DNA of 29,693 bases from an uncultured Bacilli bacterium. Lineage in GTDB: Bacteria > Bacillota_I > Bacilli_A > RF39 > UBA660. The notes under the pieces were generated by a model, which saw only the letters and a program-made list of their open reading frames with translations, did not search any database and was not told the DNA's origin. Positions within the stretch are counted from its first letter, which is position 1, and each line of letters begins with the position of its first letter. The stretch is taken from positions 1 through 29,693 of the forward strand of contig CAKOJO010000010.1 in assembly GCA_934090595.1 (NCBI GenBank), written 5' to 3'. Both the position numbers and the translations under genes were made by a program. Positions 1-8,246 of the stretch are shown here, piece after piece.

Positions 1-70
1 CCAACGCATTTGCATCAGCTTCATAATAATAATTATTGCTTATTTTGTGTCTACACACACTATTTGACAA
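1..70 (-). other. Possible 5' part of an ORF leaving the window
   Basis: On the minus strand one frame stays open from a TTG near position 70 to the window edge. It encodes about 23 residues containing N-Y-Y-Y-E-A-D-A-N-A-L. The E-A-D-A-N-A core resembles the motif seen in ImmA/IrrE-type metallopeptidases, but the stretch is too short to call. There is no ribosome binding site before the TTG. It could equally be the leftover end of a broken gene or a chance open frame. Confidence 0.15.
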
Positions 71-79
71 TCATCCATT

Positions 80-1018
80 TTAGTACTCAGGAGTTTTAAC
101 TCTTTTTATTTTGTCTGATTCTTTTTTTAGTGTTACTAATTCTTTGATCATCTTTTCTTCGAATGTTTCTTTTAGTATTTGTTCTAATCTATCTTTTTCT
201 TCTCTATTCATGGCATATATTACCATCTCATGTTCTATATTTAAGCATTCATCTATACGATTTGATAGTTCTTCGAATTGTTCTTTGTTTTGATATATAT
301 TTTTAAAAGCATTATTTTTTAATAGTTCTTCTTCATTTAGGGTTTCTTTTAGTTCAAATACTTCTTTTATATATCTTATTATTAGTCTTAAATAGTCATA
401 TTTATGAGTATCATATTTATCTTTTAGAATAATTGATTCTATTTGTTCTGTATCATATAATAAGGAACCTATATGAATACCTATATTTATTTCATGTGAT
501 AAGTCTAGGTTTATATCTTCTTCATCCATTGATATTTGATATGTTCTTTCAGATAGGCCTTCTTTTTGAATTAGAGTGTTGCCATCCACTGTGTATTCTT
601 CGTTTTCTGCTTTTATTGTTCTACATATATTTAGTATTAATACTTCAAGTCCTTTTGGTGAATCTAGATTGTATGTATGTGATATTACTATTTTTCTATT
701 TTGTTTTATTATTTCATATTTATTTTGTATTTCGTTATAAATTATTTGTATATTGGAAAGGTATGCACCTTCAGACTCTATATCTTTTAACTGAGTGTTT
801 CCTGTTTTTGTGGTTAATTTTTTTTCTTCTTTTATTTTTGATATTGTTTGATAGGAATTACAGCATATTATTTCTGTATCGTTTATTGCTTTTAGAATTG
901 TATCTTCATATTCTATTCCATAATAGTCTATTAGAGCGGGTATGACTTTAGTTAGTGCATTTATTGTTTTATCGTCGTAATTGTATTTTATTTTTAATTG
1001 TTCTATATAATTTTGCAT
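80..1018 (-). CDS. Hypothetical protein, 312 residues
   Basis: I do not recognise this protein. It has no signal peptide or membrane segment. It is rich in Lys, Glu and Ile, and its last third (from about residue 215) is strongly charged and helical with coiled-coil character. The middle part (about residues 105-175) mixes predicted strands and helices. The start is ATG at 1018, preceded by GGGTGG about seven bases upstream. A TATAAT at 1051-1056 (minus) could be its -10 box, although the -35 region is poor. It lies downstream of a terminator and so is probably transcribed on its own. Function unknown. Confidence 0.75.
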   Translation of the reverse strand: MQNYIEQLKIKYNYDDKTINALTKVIPALIDYYGIEYEDTILKAINDTEIICCNSYQTISKIKEEKKLTTKTGNTQLKDIESEGAYLSNIQIIYNEIQNKYEIIKQNRKIVISHTYNLDSPKGLEVLILNICRTIKAENEEYTVDGNTLIQKEGLSERTYQISMDEEDINLDLSHEINIGIHIGSLLYDTEQIESIILKDKYDTHKYDYLRLIIRYIKEVFELKETLNEEELLKNNAFKNIYQNKEQFEELSNRIDECLNIEHEMVIYAMNREEKDRLEQILKETFEEKMIKELVTLKKESDKIKRVKTPEY

Positions 1019-1065
1019 ATTTTAACCACCCTACTCTTATGTCTATATTCATTATATAATAGTTT

Positions 1066-1098
1066 TTTAAAAAAAGAAATAGCAATTTTTACTATTTC
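1066..1098 (-). terminator. Rho-independent terminator of the surface operon
   Basis: The minus-strand transcript has GAAATAG pairing with CTATTTC (arms 1092-1098 and 1076-1082), followed by a run of seven T. The arm begins inside the stop codon of the upstream gene. The stem is AT-rich, hence moderate confidence. Confidence 0.55.
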
Positions 1099-3005
1099 CT
1101 ATTTAAGTTTAATAGATTTGCATCTATTTCTTTTGTTTTATTTTTATTTTTTGTTATTAATGCAAATGTTATTATACCAATAACTATTATTATAGTTGGA
1201 ATTAATATTATTAATAAAGTATTATTTTTTTCTTCTTTCTTTTCTACTTTTATTTTATATATTGTTGTTGATTGGTCTTCTGCGGTTACTATTACTTGTA
1301 TTACACTACCATCTTTTAGATTATTGTTTCCTATTACTGTGATATTAGCATTAGGATCTGTAGGAGTTGCTTTTACGTTTGCTGCAGTTTGTGTTGTTTG
1401 ATATGTATACTCTGTTTGATTTTCATTTAGAATTATTTGCTTTCCATCAATGTATAATGATGATAGACTGCTTACGTTTGATAGTTTTTTTCCTTCTTCT
1501 TTTCTAGTTACTGTTATTGTATAGTTTTTAGTACTTTTATTTTCTGCTTCGACTGTTATTGTTATTTTGTTTTCTCCAACTTTTAGAGTATTTTCTTTTT
1601 GATATGTAACTTTTGCTTTAGAGTCTTCAGGTGTTGCATTTATTGTTAGTTTTTCTATTTCATATTCTACAGTTACGTTATAATTCAAATTATTCTTATC
1701 AAATGTTATATTACCAGTACTAAGTGTTAAGTCTTTTAGGTTATTATTTCTACTTTTTCCGTCTTCTCTTGTTATATTTATTGTGTATGTTTTAATAGTG
1801 CCTTTTTCATTTTTGACTTTTATTTGGAAAGAGTTGAATCCTTCTTTTAATGATACTGTTCTTGGAGCGTATCCACTTACAAATGTTGATTTTTGATCTT
1901 CAAGTGTTGCACTTATAGTTGCGCTAGTTACATCTCCTTTAGTATCTATATTATAGGTTGTTGTATTTTTATTAAAGTTTATTTTACCAACGGATACTGA
2001 TAGACTTGATAGATTGTTATTTGATGATCTAGTATCTTTTCTTGTTATAGTTATTGTATATGTTCTAGTGGTACCTTTTTCACTTTTTACTATTAGTTTG
2101 AATGTATTTTGTCCATATGCTAGGTTTACTGTTCTTGGACCATATCCTGTTGTAAATGTTGCTTTAGCATTGTTTGTTTTAGCTGATATTTGTACTTTTG
2201 ATATATTAGATTCCACTGATGTATTATATATTGTTTGATTAGGTGTAAAGTTTATATTAGCATTACTTATTGTTAACGATGATAGTTTTGCATCATCTGA
2301 TCTATTGTCTTTTCTTGTTATGTTTATTGTGTATGTTTTCTTTGAACCAGTTTCTGATGTTACTACTACTTTGATTGTGTTTAGTCCATATGATAAGTTT
2401 TTTGTTCCTGTACCAGATATAGTAGCATATGAATCTTCTTTTGTTGCACTTACTGTTACTTTTGATGATGTTGTTTCTAATGTATATGTTGTTGTGTTTT
2501 TATTGAAGTTTATTTCATGTCCTGATACTGATAAGCTTGATAGGTTGTTGTTTGATGATTTTATTCTTATTTCTTGTGATGCTGTTTGGTTTGATGGAAT
2601 GTCTTCATAATTTACTGTTGATACTTCGATTTTTTTAAGTGCTACTTGGTATTTTTGTCCTCCGTTAACTGAGTTTGATATTTTTACTTTTAGAGTTCCA
2701 ATTGATACATTTGATGGTACTCCTCCGGAACCACTTAAGGCAAAGCCGGTTGCAGTACTTTTAAGTGGAGAAAATGCTGTTGATGATGTAAAGCTATCGA
2801 ATGATAAACCACTGTCAAATGAGTATATTGCAGATATCCCGTTTGCAGTGTCTCCGGATGTTGTCATTGCTATGCTACAGCTTACTGTACTTCCTGGGTT
2901 TGCAGTTGATGGGCAACTTAGTGATACACTACTTGATGCAGCATTTGTATTTAACGGAATTAGAAATAGTCCTAAAAATAGTAAATATTTTATATTTTTT
3001 ATCAT
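1092..3005 (-). CDS. Membrane-anchored surface protein with cohesin-like domain and five cadherin-like repeats
   Basis: The 637-residue protein has a signal peptide (1-22, cleavage near N-A-A). Residues about 24-145 form a beta-rich domain with the layout of cohesin/carbohydrate-binding sandwiches: an N-terminal strand, P-G-S-T-V, then Y-S-F-D-S-G-L-S-F, and later I-G-T-L-K-V-K. Five repeats of the cadherin-like beta-sandwich family (PF12733 type) follow at about 154-232, 239-323, 330-413, 421-501 and 512-589, most ending K-x-Y-T-I-x-I-T-R-K. A membrane helix spans about 595-617, with a short basic tail inside the cell. The start codon overlaps the stop of the dockerin gene upstream (ATGA), so the two are co-translated. 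The likely role is a cell-surface stalk that presents the N-terminal domain. Calling that domain a cohesin is an inference; the repeats and the anchor are clear. Confidence 0.85.
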   Translation of the reverse strand: MIKNIKYLLFLGLFLIPLNTNAASSSVSLSCPSTANPGSTVSCSIAMTTSGDTANGISAIYSFDSGLSFDSFTSSTAFSPLKSTATGFALSGSGGVPSNVSIGTLKVKISNSVNGGQKYQVALKKIEVSTVNYEDIPSNQTASQEIRIKSSNNNLSSLSVSGHEINFNKNTTTYTLETTSSKVTVSATKEDSYATISGTGTKNLSYGLNTIKVVVTSETGSKKTYTINITRKDNRSDDAKLSSLTISNANINFTPNQTIYNTSVESNISKVQISAKTNNAKATFTTGYGPRTVNLAYGQNTFKLIVKSEKGTTRTYTITITRKDTRSSNNNLSSLSVSVGKINFNKNTTTYNIDTKGDVTSATISATLEDQKSTFVSGYAPRTVSLKEGFNSFQIKVKNEKGTIKTYTINITREDGKSRNNNLKDLTLSTGNITFDKNNLNYNVTVEYEIEKLTINATPEDSKAKVTYQKENTLKVGENKITITVEAENKSTKNYTITVTRKEEGKKLSNVSSLSSLYIDGKQIILNENQTEYTYQTTQTAANVKATPTDPNANITVIGNNNLKDGSVIQVIVTAEDQSTTIYKIKVEKKEEKNNTLLIILIPTIIIVIGIITFALITKNKNKTKEIDANLLNLNRK

Positions 3006-5821
3006 AGTTCTCCTCCTTCTAGAATATAGTCTACTAGTTTCATAACATCTGCCATTGTTACTGTGTTAGTATTATTGACGTCTCCTGCTTTTAGGTTATA
3101 GTCTTCAGTCATTGTGTCGTTATCAAATAGATAGTCTACTAGTTTCATAACGTCTGCCATTGTTACTGTTCCTGTTTTATTAACATCACCTTTTACAATG
3201 TTTATATATTCTTTTATTACTGTGTCATTATCCATTGCTTTTAGTTTAGATCCAGTAAATACTATATTATTTGTTATTTCTTTATTATCATCATATAGTT
3301 TTAAGTTATAGTTAAATGATTTGTCATATTTTAATTTATTTATATAGCTTGTAAACTCTTTATTATTTTCTTTTAAATAGATATAACCATCTTTTATAGT
3401 GAATTCATCTGATGTTATGTCAAATTCTTTTGGTGGTTCTGGATCTGGTGTTTCTTCTTCCCATTTAGCATATAGTGTTATATCACTTTCAGGTATGTAT
3501 TTATTAGTTTCTGATGCTTTATTTTGTAATGTTGAGTCTTTATACCAACCTAGGAACTTGAATCCTTGTTTTGTCGGAGTTGGTAATGTTATTTCTTTAT
3601 TTGTATATTTGGCTGTTAGTGTATGTGCTGTTTGATCGGTAATTGTTGTTTTTTCATCTACTTTTGTAGAGTCTTTATACCAACCATCGAATACATCATC
3701 AATTACATCTTTATCTTTGCATTCATTATCAGGTGTTGTGTTATACTCATATGTTACAGTATATCTTTTTTCTATTATTGGTAGATTTCTATAAGTTGTA
3801 TTTTTAGCCAGTGTTATATGATCTGTTTTATCATTATCTTGTAGAGTTATTGTTACTCCATAGTATCTTGTAGGTCTAAATATTGCAAATAAGTTTTTAG
3901 CATATAATGCATTGAATAAATCTTCTGCTGATGTGTTTGTTAGCTTTGTAATGGTATTATCATTTGCAAGTCTTAAGAAAGTTGGAAAGTTATTTTCTTG
4001 ACCTAGATAGATGTAGATGTTTATTAGAGTTGCATTTGTTGTATAGAATGTTATGATGTCTCCAATCTCAAGATCACTTGGTACCATGAATCTTGTACGG
4101 TCGTTGTTATCATTTCCTTTAAGTAGTCTTCCTCCGTATAGTCCTGGTACAAGCATTTGTGATATAGCATCACTATTAGTAGTTTTTCTAGAATATAGAC
4201 TGCTTTGAGTATTAAATAGTGATGTTTTTATATTATCTTTTGTCATAGTACTTAAATCTATTCCATAGGCATTGTAGTATAAGAACTTTATATAGTCTAC
4301 TGATGAAATTGTTACTTTATTATTTTCATTTATAGTAGTAATATCTGTTTTATAGGTATTATCATTTGTACTTGTTCCATATGTTAGATATCCATTTTGA
4401 TTTAGTTCTTGAGATAGTTTTATTGTACTTGTTAATACATTAGTATCTAATTCATTATTAATACTTGGATTTATGTTAGTATTTAAATTACTCATTTGAA
4501 GGATTGTATTATCAGGATTTTTAATTTTAAAACCAGTATTAGTAATTGTTGTTTCTTTATTTACTTTTACTGTATAACTATATGTATTGCTTGTTATATT
4601 ACTATTATTACCTAGTGTCCAGGTTATTTCATTGTTGTTATATTTACAATCATTATTACAGCTAACATAGGTTGTATTACTTGGTACTGATGCACTTATT
4701 GTAATATTTTTTATTGGATTTGTTTTTATATTTTTTATATCTAAATTATATGTAAGTGTATCATTTATATTGACACTGTTGTATTTTGAAATATCTTTAG
4801 TATCATTTGATATATATTGTTCTATTTTTAAATCTGTCATTGAAGGTCTTGCTAATGAATTGTTTGGCACAGTTAGACTGCATGAATCTTTTGATGAACA
4901 GTAATAGTTTATAGGTCTTAGAATCATATATGATGTTGTATCTGTATCATTTATTATATCGTCTATTTTTACAGATATAGTACCTGTTTGTACTGCGTAT
5001 TTATCTCTATTTAGTGTTTCTGTTGTGAAGTCATAGCTTTTTCCTGTTGAATGGATGAATCCAGTCATTTTTGTACCATTGTTGTCATAGAAGTCTCCGG
5101 CATAGACCATAACGTGTCCTCCATCGCTTCCTGATGATGATGTGTGTCTATATACTACGATGTCTCCTTTTTGTAGTCTTTGTTTAACGCTTGAGATTAC
5201 AGTATTTCTTTTAGATGTTGTTTCACTTCCAGTGAATTCATAATAATAGTTTACAAAATTAGTATCATTTTTGTATTCTGTTCCTTTTGATACTCCGGCG
5301 ATTGAATTTGCTAATTTATTGAAGAAGAATGTTGATACGCTTTTTCCTGCTCTTTTATATCCTTCGATGAATGTTGATTTTGATGATTTAGACTGAGTAT
5401 AATTAAAGTTTTCAAATAAATAGAACGTGTTTGATGTATAATTATAGTAATTTGAAAAGTCATAGTCTATTGAATTTATTAATACTTGTGTTACGAAACT
5501 ACTACAGTCATCATGAAAGTTATTGGTTCTGCTTACCATTTCTGGTGTTATATTAAAGTCTCTCCAGTTGAATGTTGTAATTGATGAACCATTATAGGTA
5601 GATGATGCATCCATTGAATGTTGATCGTAGTCTGAATATGTATTGTTTCTTAGATAACTTGTTGCAGTGGATACTATCATGTCTTGTATTTCTTCTCTTG
5701 TAAATGTTTTTGTAGTTGTTTCTGCATATGATGATTGTGTAGCTGAATACGAGATTATCGCTATTAACATTATTACTACAAATGGAGTTATTTTTTTATA
5801 ATTATTTTTTATAAAATTCAT
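3002..5821 (-). CDS. Secreted NlpC/P60-like cysteine hydrolase with C-terminal dockerin
   Basis: A 939-residue protein with a signal peptide (about 1-33). The first catalytic-type domain (about 40-305) shows Cys106 in D-D-C-S-S-F-V, His236 in G-G-H-V-M-V-Y-A-G and His257 in F-I-H-S, preceded by K-G-D-I-V-V-Y. This is the order of NlpC/P60 or amidase-6 papain-fold enzymes that cut peptidoglycan peptides or amides. A DUF11-like sandwich follows (about 345-430), then a second copy of the hydrolase fold (about 475-650) in which Tyr510 and Asn601 replace Cys and His. Two Listeria-Bacteroides (Flg_new) repeats lie at about 685-788. A type I dockerin at 877-936 has two calcium loops, D879 to D890 and D914 to D925. 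It has its own promoter at 5850-5878, and GGGTGAT precedes the ATG. The exact substrate is not known. Confidence 0.88.
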   Translation of the reverse strand: MNFIKNNYKKITPFVVIMLIAIISYSATQSSYAETTTKTFTREEIQDMIVSTATSYLRNNTYSDYDQHSMDASSTYNGSSITTFNWRDFNITPEMVSRTNNFHDDCSSFVTQVLINSIDYDFSNYYNYTSNTFYLFENFNYTQSKSSKSTFIEGYKRAGKSVSTFFFNKLANSIAGVSKGTEYKNDTNFVNYYYEFTGSETTSKRNTVISSVKQRLQKGDIVVYRHTSSSGSDGGHVMVYAGDFYDNNGTKMTGFIHSTGKSYDFTTETLNRDKYAVQTGTISVKIDDIINDTDTTSYMILRPINYYCSSKDSCSLTVPNNSLARPSMTDLKIEQYISNDTKDISKYNSVNINDTLTYNLDIKNIKTNPIKNITISASVPSNTTYVSCNNDCKYNNNEITWTLGNNSNITSNTYSYTVKVNKETTITNTGFKIKNPDNTILQMSNLNTNINPSINNELDTNVLTSTIKLSQELNQNGYLTYGTSTNDNTYKTDITTINENNKVTISSVDYIKFLYYNAYGIDLSTMTKDNIKTSLFNTQSSLYSRKTTNSDAISQMLVPGLYGGRLLKGNDNNDRTRFMVPSDLEIGDIITFYTTNATLINIYIYLGQENNFPTFLRLANDNTITKLTNTSAEDLFNALYAKNLFAIFRPTRYYGVTITLQDNDKTDHITLAKNTTYRNLPIIEKRYTVTYEYNTTPDNECKDKDVIDDVFDGWYKDSTKVDEKTTITDQTAHTLTAKYTNKEITLPTPTKQGFKFLGWYKDSTLQNKASETNKYIPESDITLYAKWEEETPDPEPPKEFDITSDEFTIKDGYIYLKENNKEFTSYINKLKYDKSFNYNLKLYDDNKEITNNIVFTGSKLKAMDNDTVIKEYINIVKGDVNKTGTVTMADVMKLVDYLFDNDTMTEDYNLKAGDVNNTNTVTMADVMKLVDYILEGGEL
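3026..3169. repeat. Pair of 39-bp direct repeats encoding the two dockerin loops
   Basis: Bases 3026-3064 and 3131-3169 are the same 39-bp unit with one mismatch. They encode T-V-T-M-A-D-V-M-K-L-V-D-Y twice, the helix and second half of each dockerin calcium loop. Near identity at DNA level suggests recent duplication or gene conversion. Confidence 0.9.
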
Positions 5822-5849
5822 AGTATCACCCTTTATTATTTATATAAGT

Positions 5850-5878
5850 ATTGTACCATATTATTTTTTTTAATACAA
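5850..5878 (-). promoter_or_regulatory. SigA-type promoter of the dockerin/cohesin-like operon
   Basis: The minus strand carries TTGTAT (5873-5878), a 17-base spacer and TACAAT (5850-5855), about 30 bases before the start codon at 5821. Confidence 0.6.
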
Positions 5879-5880
5879 TC

Positions 5881-5914
5881 AAATAAAAAAAACTTTGAGT
5901 TTTTTACTCAAAGT
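5881..5914 (-). terminator. Rho-independent terminator after the Tic20/DUF4870-like gene
   Basis: ACTTTGAG pairs with CTCAAAGT (5907-5914 and 5892-5899) around a 7-base loop. The minus-strand transcript then has a run of seven T. The stem begins directly at the stop codon of the gene at 5915. Confidence 0.85.
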
Positions 5915-6673
5915 CTATTTTATAAATTTAAATGCACTTACATATGGTAGTTCTTTTGCTTTACCATTTAATACGTTTATAACTCCGATTAATGATAATA
6001 GAACGAATATTAAGTATACAACATAAATTATTGCTCTTGCTATCCACCATGGAGTGAATAGATTAATAATGTTTGCTAGAAGTGCACAAATTACTTCAAG
6101 AATAAATAGATTTACTCCTTGTTTAGCATTGAACATTGCAAACTTGCTATCTTTGCATAGGAAATATGGAATTAAACTTAGGATTCCAAGGTATGCAATA
6201 ATAGATACTGCTGTGTTTTTAGCTATGTCATCTTCTTTATATTTGTTAGTTGTATCTTTAGTATCCATAATATTTTCTACTACATCCATTGCTTCTTCAA
6301 CAAAGTCTTTCTTTTCTTCTTTTGGTTCTTGTCTTATATTTTCTTTCTTTGGAGTTTCTTTTTTTGTTTCTTCTTTTTTAGGTGCTGTAGTAGTTTTTTT
6401 AGCACTTGTTGTTTTTTTAGTTGAAGTTTTAGCAGTTGTTTTTGGTGCTTGTTTTTTTACTGTTTCATCTTTTTTTACTGTTTCATCTTTTTTTGCTGTA
6501 GTTTTTGTAGTTGTCTTTTTAGTTGTTGTACTTTTTTTAGCAGTACTTGTTTTAGTTGTAGTGGTTTTTTTTGGTGCAGTAGTTGTTTTTGTGCTAGTAG
6601 TCTTTTTAGCACTTGTTGTTTTTTTAGGTGTTTGTTTTTTAGTTTCTTTTGTTTCTTCGTTATTAGTTGGCAT
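5915..6673 (-). CDS. Tic20/DUF4870-like membrane protein with long Lys/Thr-rich N-terminal tail
   Basis: The 252-residue protein has two halves. Residues 1 to about 120 are almost only Lys, Thr, Ala, Ser, Pro and Glu, in units such as K-K-T-T-S-A and K-K-D-E-T-V (twice in a row), like histone H1 or topoisomerase tails. Residues about 150-252 hold three or four hydrophobic helices with A-Y-L-G-I-L-S-L-I-P, F-A-M-F-N-A-K-Q-G-V-N-L-F and N-G-K-A-K-E-L-P at the end. This is the pattern of DUF4870 (Tic20-like) small membrane proteins, whose role is not settled. There is no signal peptide, so the basic tail is expected in the cytoplasm, where it could bind nucleic acid or acidic lipid (inference). 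It starts 40 bases after murD with GGGAGAGG before the ATG and is probably co-transcribed with murD. Confidence 0.8.
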   Translation of the reverse strand: MPTNNEETKETKKQTPKKTTSAKKTTSTKTTTAPKKTTTTKTSTAKKSTTTKKTTTKTTAKKDETVKKDETVKKQAPKTTAKTSTKKTTSAKKTTTAPKKEETKKETPKKENIRQEPKEEKKDFVEEAMDVVENIMDTKDTTNKYKEDDIAKNTAVSIIAYLGILSLIPYFLCKDSKFAMFNAKQGVNLFILEVICALLANIINLFTPWWIARAIIYVVYLIFVLLSLIGVINVLNGKAKELPYVSAFKFIK

Positions 6674-6713
6674 ATTTTACCTCTCCCTTCTTTTCTATTT
6701 TAAATTAACATAT

Positions 6714-8066
6714 TTATTTTGAATTGTCAATTAAGTTATTAACTATATTTTTAAATTCTGCTCCTCTATCTTCGCACTGTTTGTATTGATCCCATGATGC
6801 ACTGGCAGGACTAAGTAATATTACATCGTGTTCTTGTGATATTTCATAGGCTTTTAAAGTAGCATCTTTTAGATGTTCATATTCAAATACTTCTTTATTA
6901 TTTTCTTTTGCAAAGTCTACTACTCTTTTTCTACATTGTCCGATTGCTAGGATTGCTTTAACATTTTTCATATATGGTAGTAAATCATTGAAGTTTTGTC
7001 CTCTTTCTAGTCCTCCGAGTATTATTATGGTTGGTTCTTCAAATGAGGAAAGTGCTATTTGAGTACATTTTATATTTGTTGCTTCAGTGTCATTATAGAA
7101 TGTTCTATTATTAACTGTATTAACGTATTCTAGACGGTGTTCTACTCCCATGAAGGTTGTTAATACCTTATTTATATCTTCGTTTGTAACGTTTAATTCT
7201 TTTACTGTCATGATAGATGCCATAATGTTTTCATAATTATGCATTCCACGTAACTTAATATCTTTTAAGTCTATTACTTTTTCATCATAATAATATATTT
7301 TATTATCTTTTATATAGCATCCATTTATAATGTTTTTTGATGAGAAGTATTTTTTGGTTGATTTAGCATCTTTTGTTGCTTCTTTTAAGTCTTCTGATTC
7401 ATTGTTTAAAATAGCAACGTCTTCTTTTGTTTGATTTTGTAGTAGTTTACTTTTTACATATTTATAGTGTTCATATGTTTTCATAAAATCTATATGTGCT
7501 TCAGTGATATTAGTCATTACTGCGATATCAGGTTTGAACTCTTTTAAGTTTTCTAGTTGTTGACATGATGTTTCCATTACGATTATATCATTATCTTTTA
7601 CTTTGTCTATAAATCCTGATAATGGATAGCCAATGTTTCCCGCTAGAAAGACATTGTTATGGGATTGTTTTAACATATTATAAATAAGTGTTGTAGTTGT
7701 CGTTTTTCCGTTGCTACCTGTTATTGCAATTAGTTTTATATTATGTTCTTTTCTAATTAGGCGGTATGCCATTTCTACTTCATTTATGACCTCTACTTGA
7801 AGTTGTTTGGCTTTTATGACGTATGGATGATCTATCGGAACTCCAGGACTTTTAATTAAATAATCAAATGTATTATCTAAAATATCATTTTTTGAATCAT
7901 TCATTACAAACTGTACTCCAAGTTCTTTTAATTCATTATATTTTTCGTCTTTTATTTCTTTTTTATCTGTTACTATTACTTGATTATTTTTGTTTATTAA
8001 GTATTTAGCAGCATCGTATCCACTTCTTGCAAAGCCTAATATTAAGATTTTTTTATTTTCAAACAT
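6714..8066 (-). CDS. murD: UDP-N-acetylmuramoyl-L-alanine--D-glutamate ligase MurD
   Basis: MurD adds D-glutamate to UDP-MurNAc-L-Ala in the cytoplasmic stage of peptidoglycan synthesis, using ATP. The 450-residue protein has the N-terminal Rossmann-like domain (I-L-I-L-G-F-A-R-S-G), the ATP loop G-S-N-G-K-T-T-T-T at about 117-125, the Mur-ligase middle motif with N-I-T-E-A-H-I-D, and the C-terminal M-G-V-E-H-R-L-E-Y and N-D-T-E-A-T-N motifs. Length is normal for the family. I chose the ATG at 8066, seven bases after AAGGAGTG; a longer frame to 8117 has no ribosome binding site and would add 17 residues absent from the family. A micro-ORF ends 14 bases upstream. Confidence 0.95.
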   Translation of the reverse strand: MFENKKILILGFARSGYDAAKYLINKNNQVIVTDKKEIKDEKYNELKELGVQFVMNDSKNDILDNTFDYLIKSPGVPIDHPYVIKAKQLQVEVINEVEMAYRLIRKEHNIKLIAITGSNGKTTTTTLIYNMLKQSHNNVFLAGNIGYPLSGFIDKVKDNDIIVMETSCQQLENLKEFKPDIAVMTNITEAHIDFMKTYEHYKYVKSKLLQNQTKEDVAILNNESEDLKEATKDAKSTKKYFSSKNIINGCYIKDNKIYYYDEKVIDLKDIKLRGMHNYENIMASIMTVKELNVTNEDINKVLTTFMGVEHRLEYVNTVNNRTFYNDTEATNIKCTQIALSSFEEPTIIILGGLERGQNFNDLLPYMKNVKAILAIGQCRKRVVDFAKENNKEVFEYEHLKDATLKAYEISQEHDVILLSPASASWDQYKQCEDRGAEFKNIVNNLIDNSK

Positions 8067-8080
8067 GTTATCACTCCTTG

Positions 8081-8152
8081 TTAACATTTTATTAGATATA
8101 TTCCAACACATGCACATAAAATTAGTAATATTATTACAACAGTATTTACCAT
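8081..8152 (-). CDS. 23-residue hydrophobic peptide upstream of murD
   Basis: This short ORF begins ATG at 8152, six to seven bases after a strong GAGGTGG site, and ends TAA 14 bases before the murD start. The peptide starts M-V-N-T, continues with an unbroken run of Val, Ile and Leu with two Cys, and ends in I-K-C: one predicted membrane helix spanning almost the whole chain. A good promoter sits 32 bases upstream. It may be a small membrane protein made together with MurD, or a leader peptide whose translation couples to murD. I do not know a named family for it. Confidence 0.6.
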   Translation of the reverse strand: MVNTVVIILLILCACVGIYLIKC

Positions 8153-8183
8153 AGTTCCACCTCTTTATTTCTTTTATATAATT

Positions 8184-8212
8184 AGTATAGTCTTTTTTAA
8201 TACTTTTTACAA
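8184..8212 (-). promoter_or_regulatory. SigA-type promoter for micro-ORF, murD and downstream gene
   Basis: Minus strand: TTGTAA (8207-8212), a 17-base spacer, TATACT (8184-8189). The predicted start lies about 25 bases before the micro-ORF ATG. Confidence 0.65.
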
Positions 8213-8246
8213 GGTTTGTAATGAATAGTTTACAGTGTTTTTACTC

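Noticed and set aside
433..945. Plus-strand open frame of 170 residues, very Leu-rich
   Set aside because: Shadow of the minus-strand gene at 80-1018; the Leu/Phe excess is a by-product of AT-rich antisense sequence.
3026..3169. Two near-identical 39-bp repeats considered as a CRISPR start
   Set aside because: Only two copies, they encode the two dockerin loops in frame, and there are no cas genes.
6054..6722. Long plus-strand open frame of 222 residues rich in Val, Phe and Ser
   Set aside because: It is the complement of the Lys/Thr repeat coding region of the minus-strand gene, has a low-complexity composition and no ribosome binding site.
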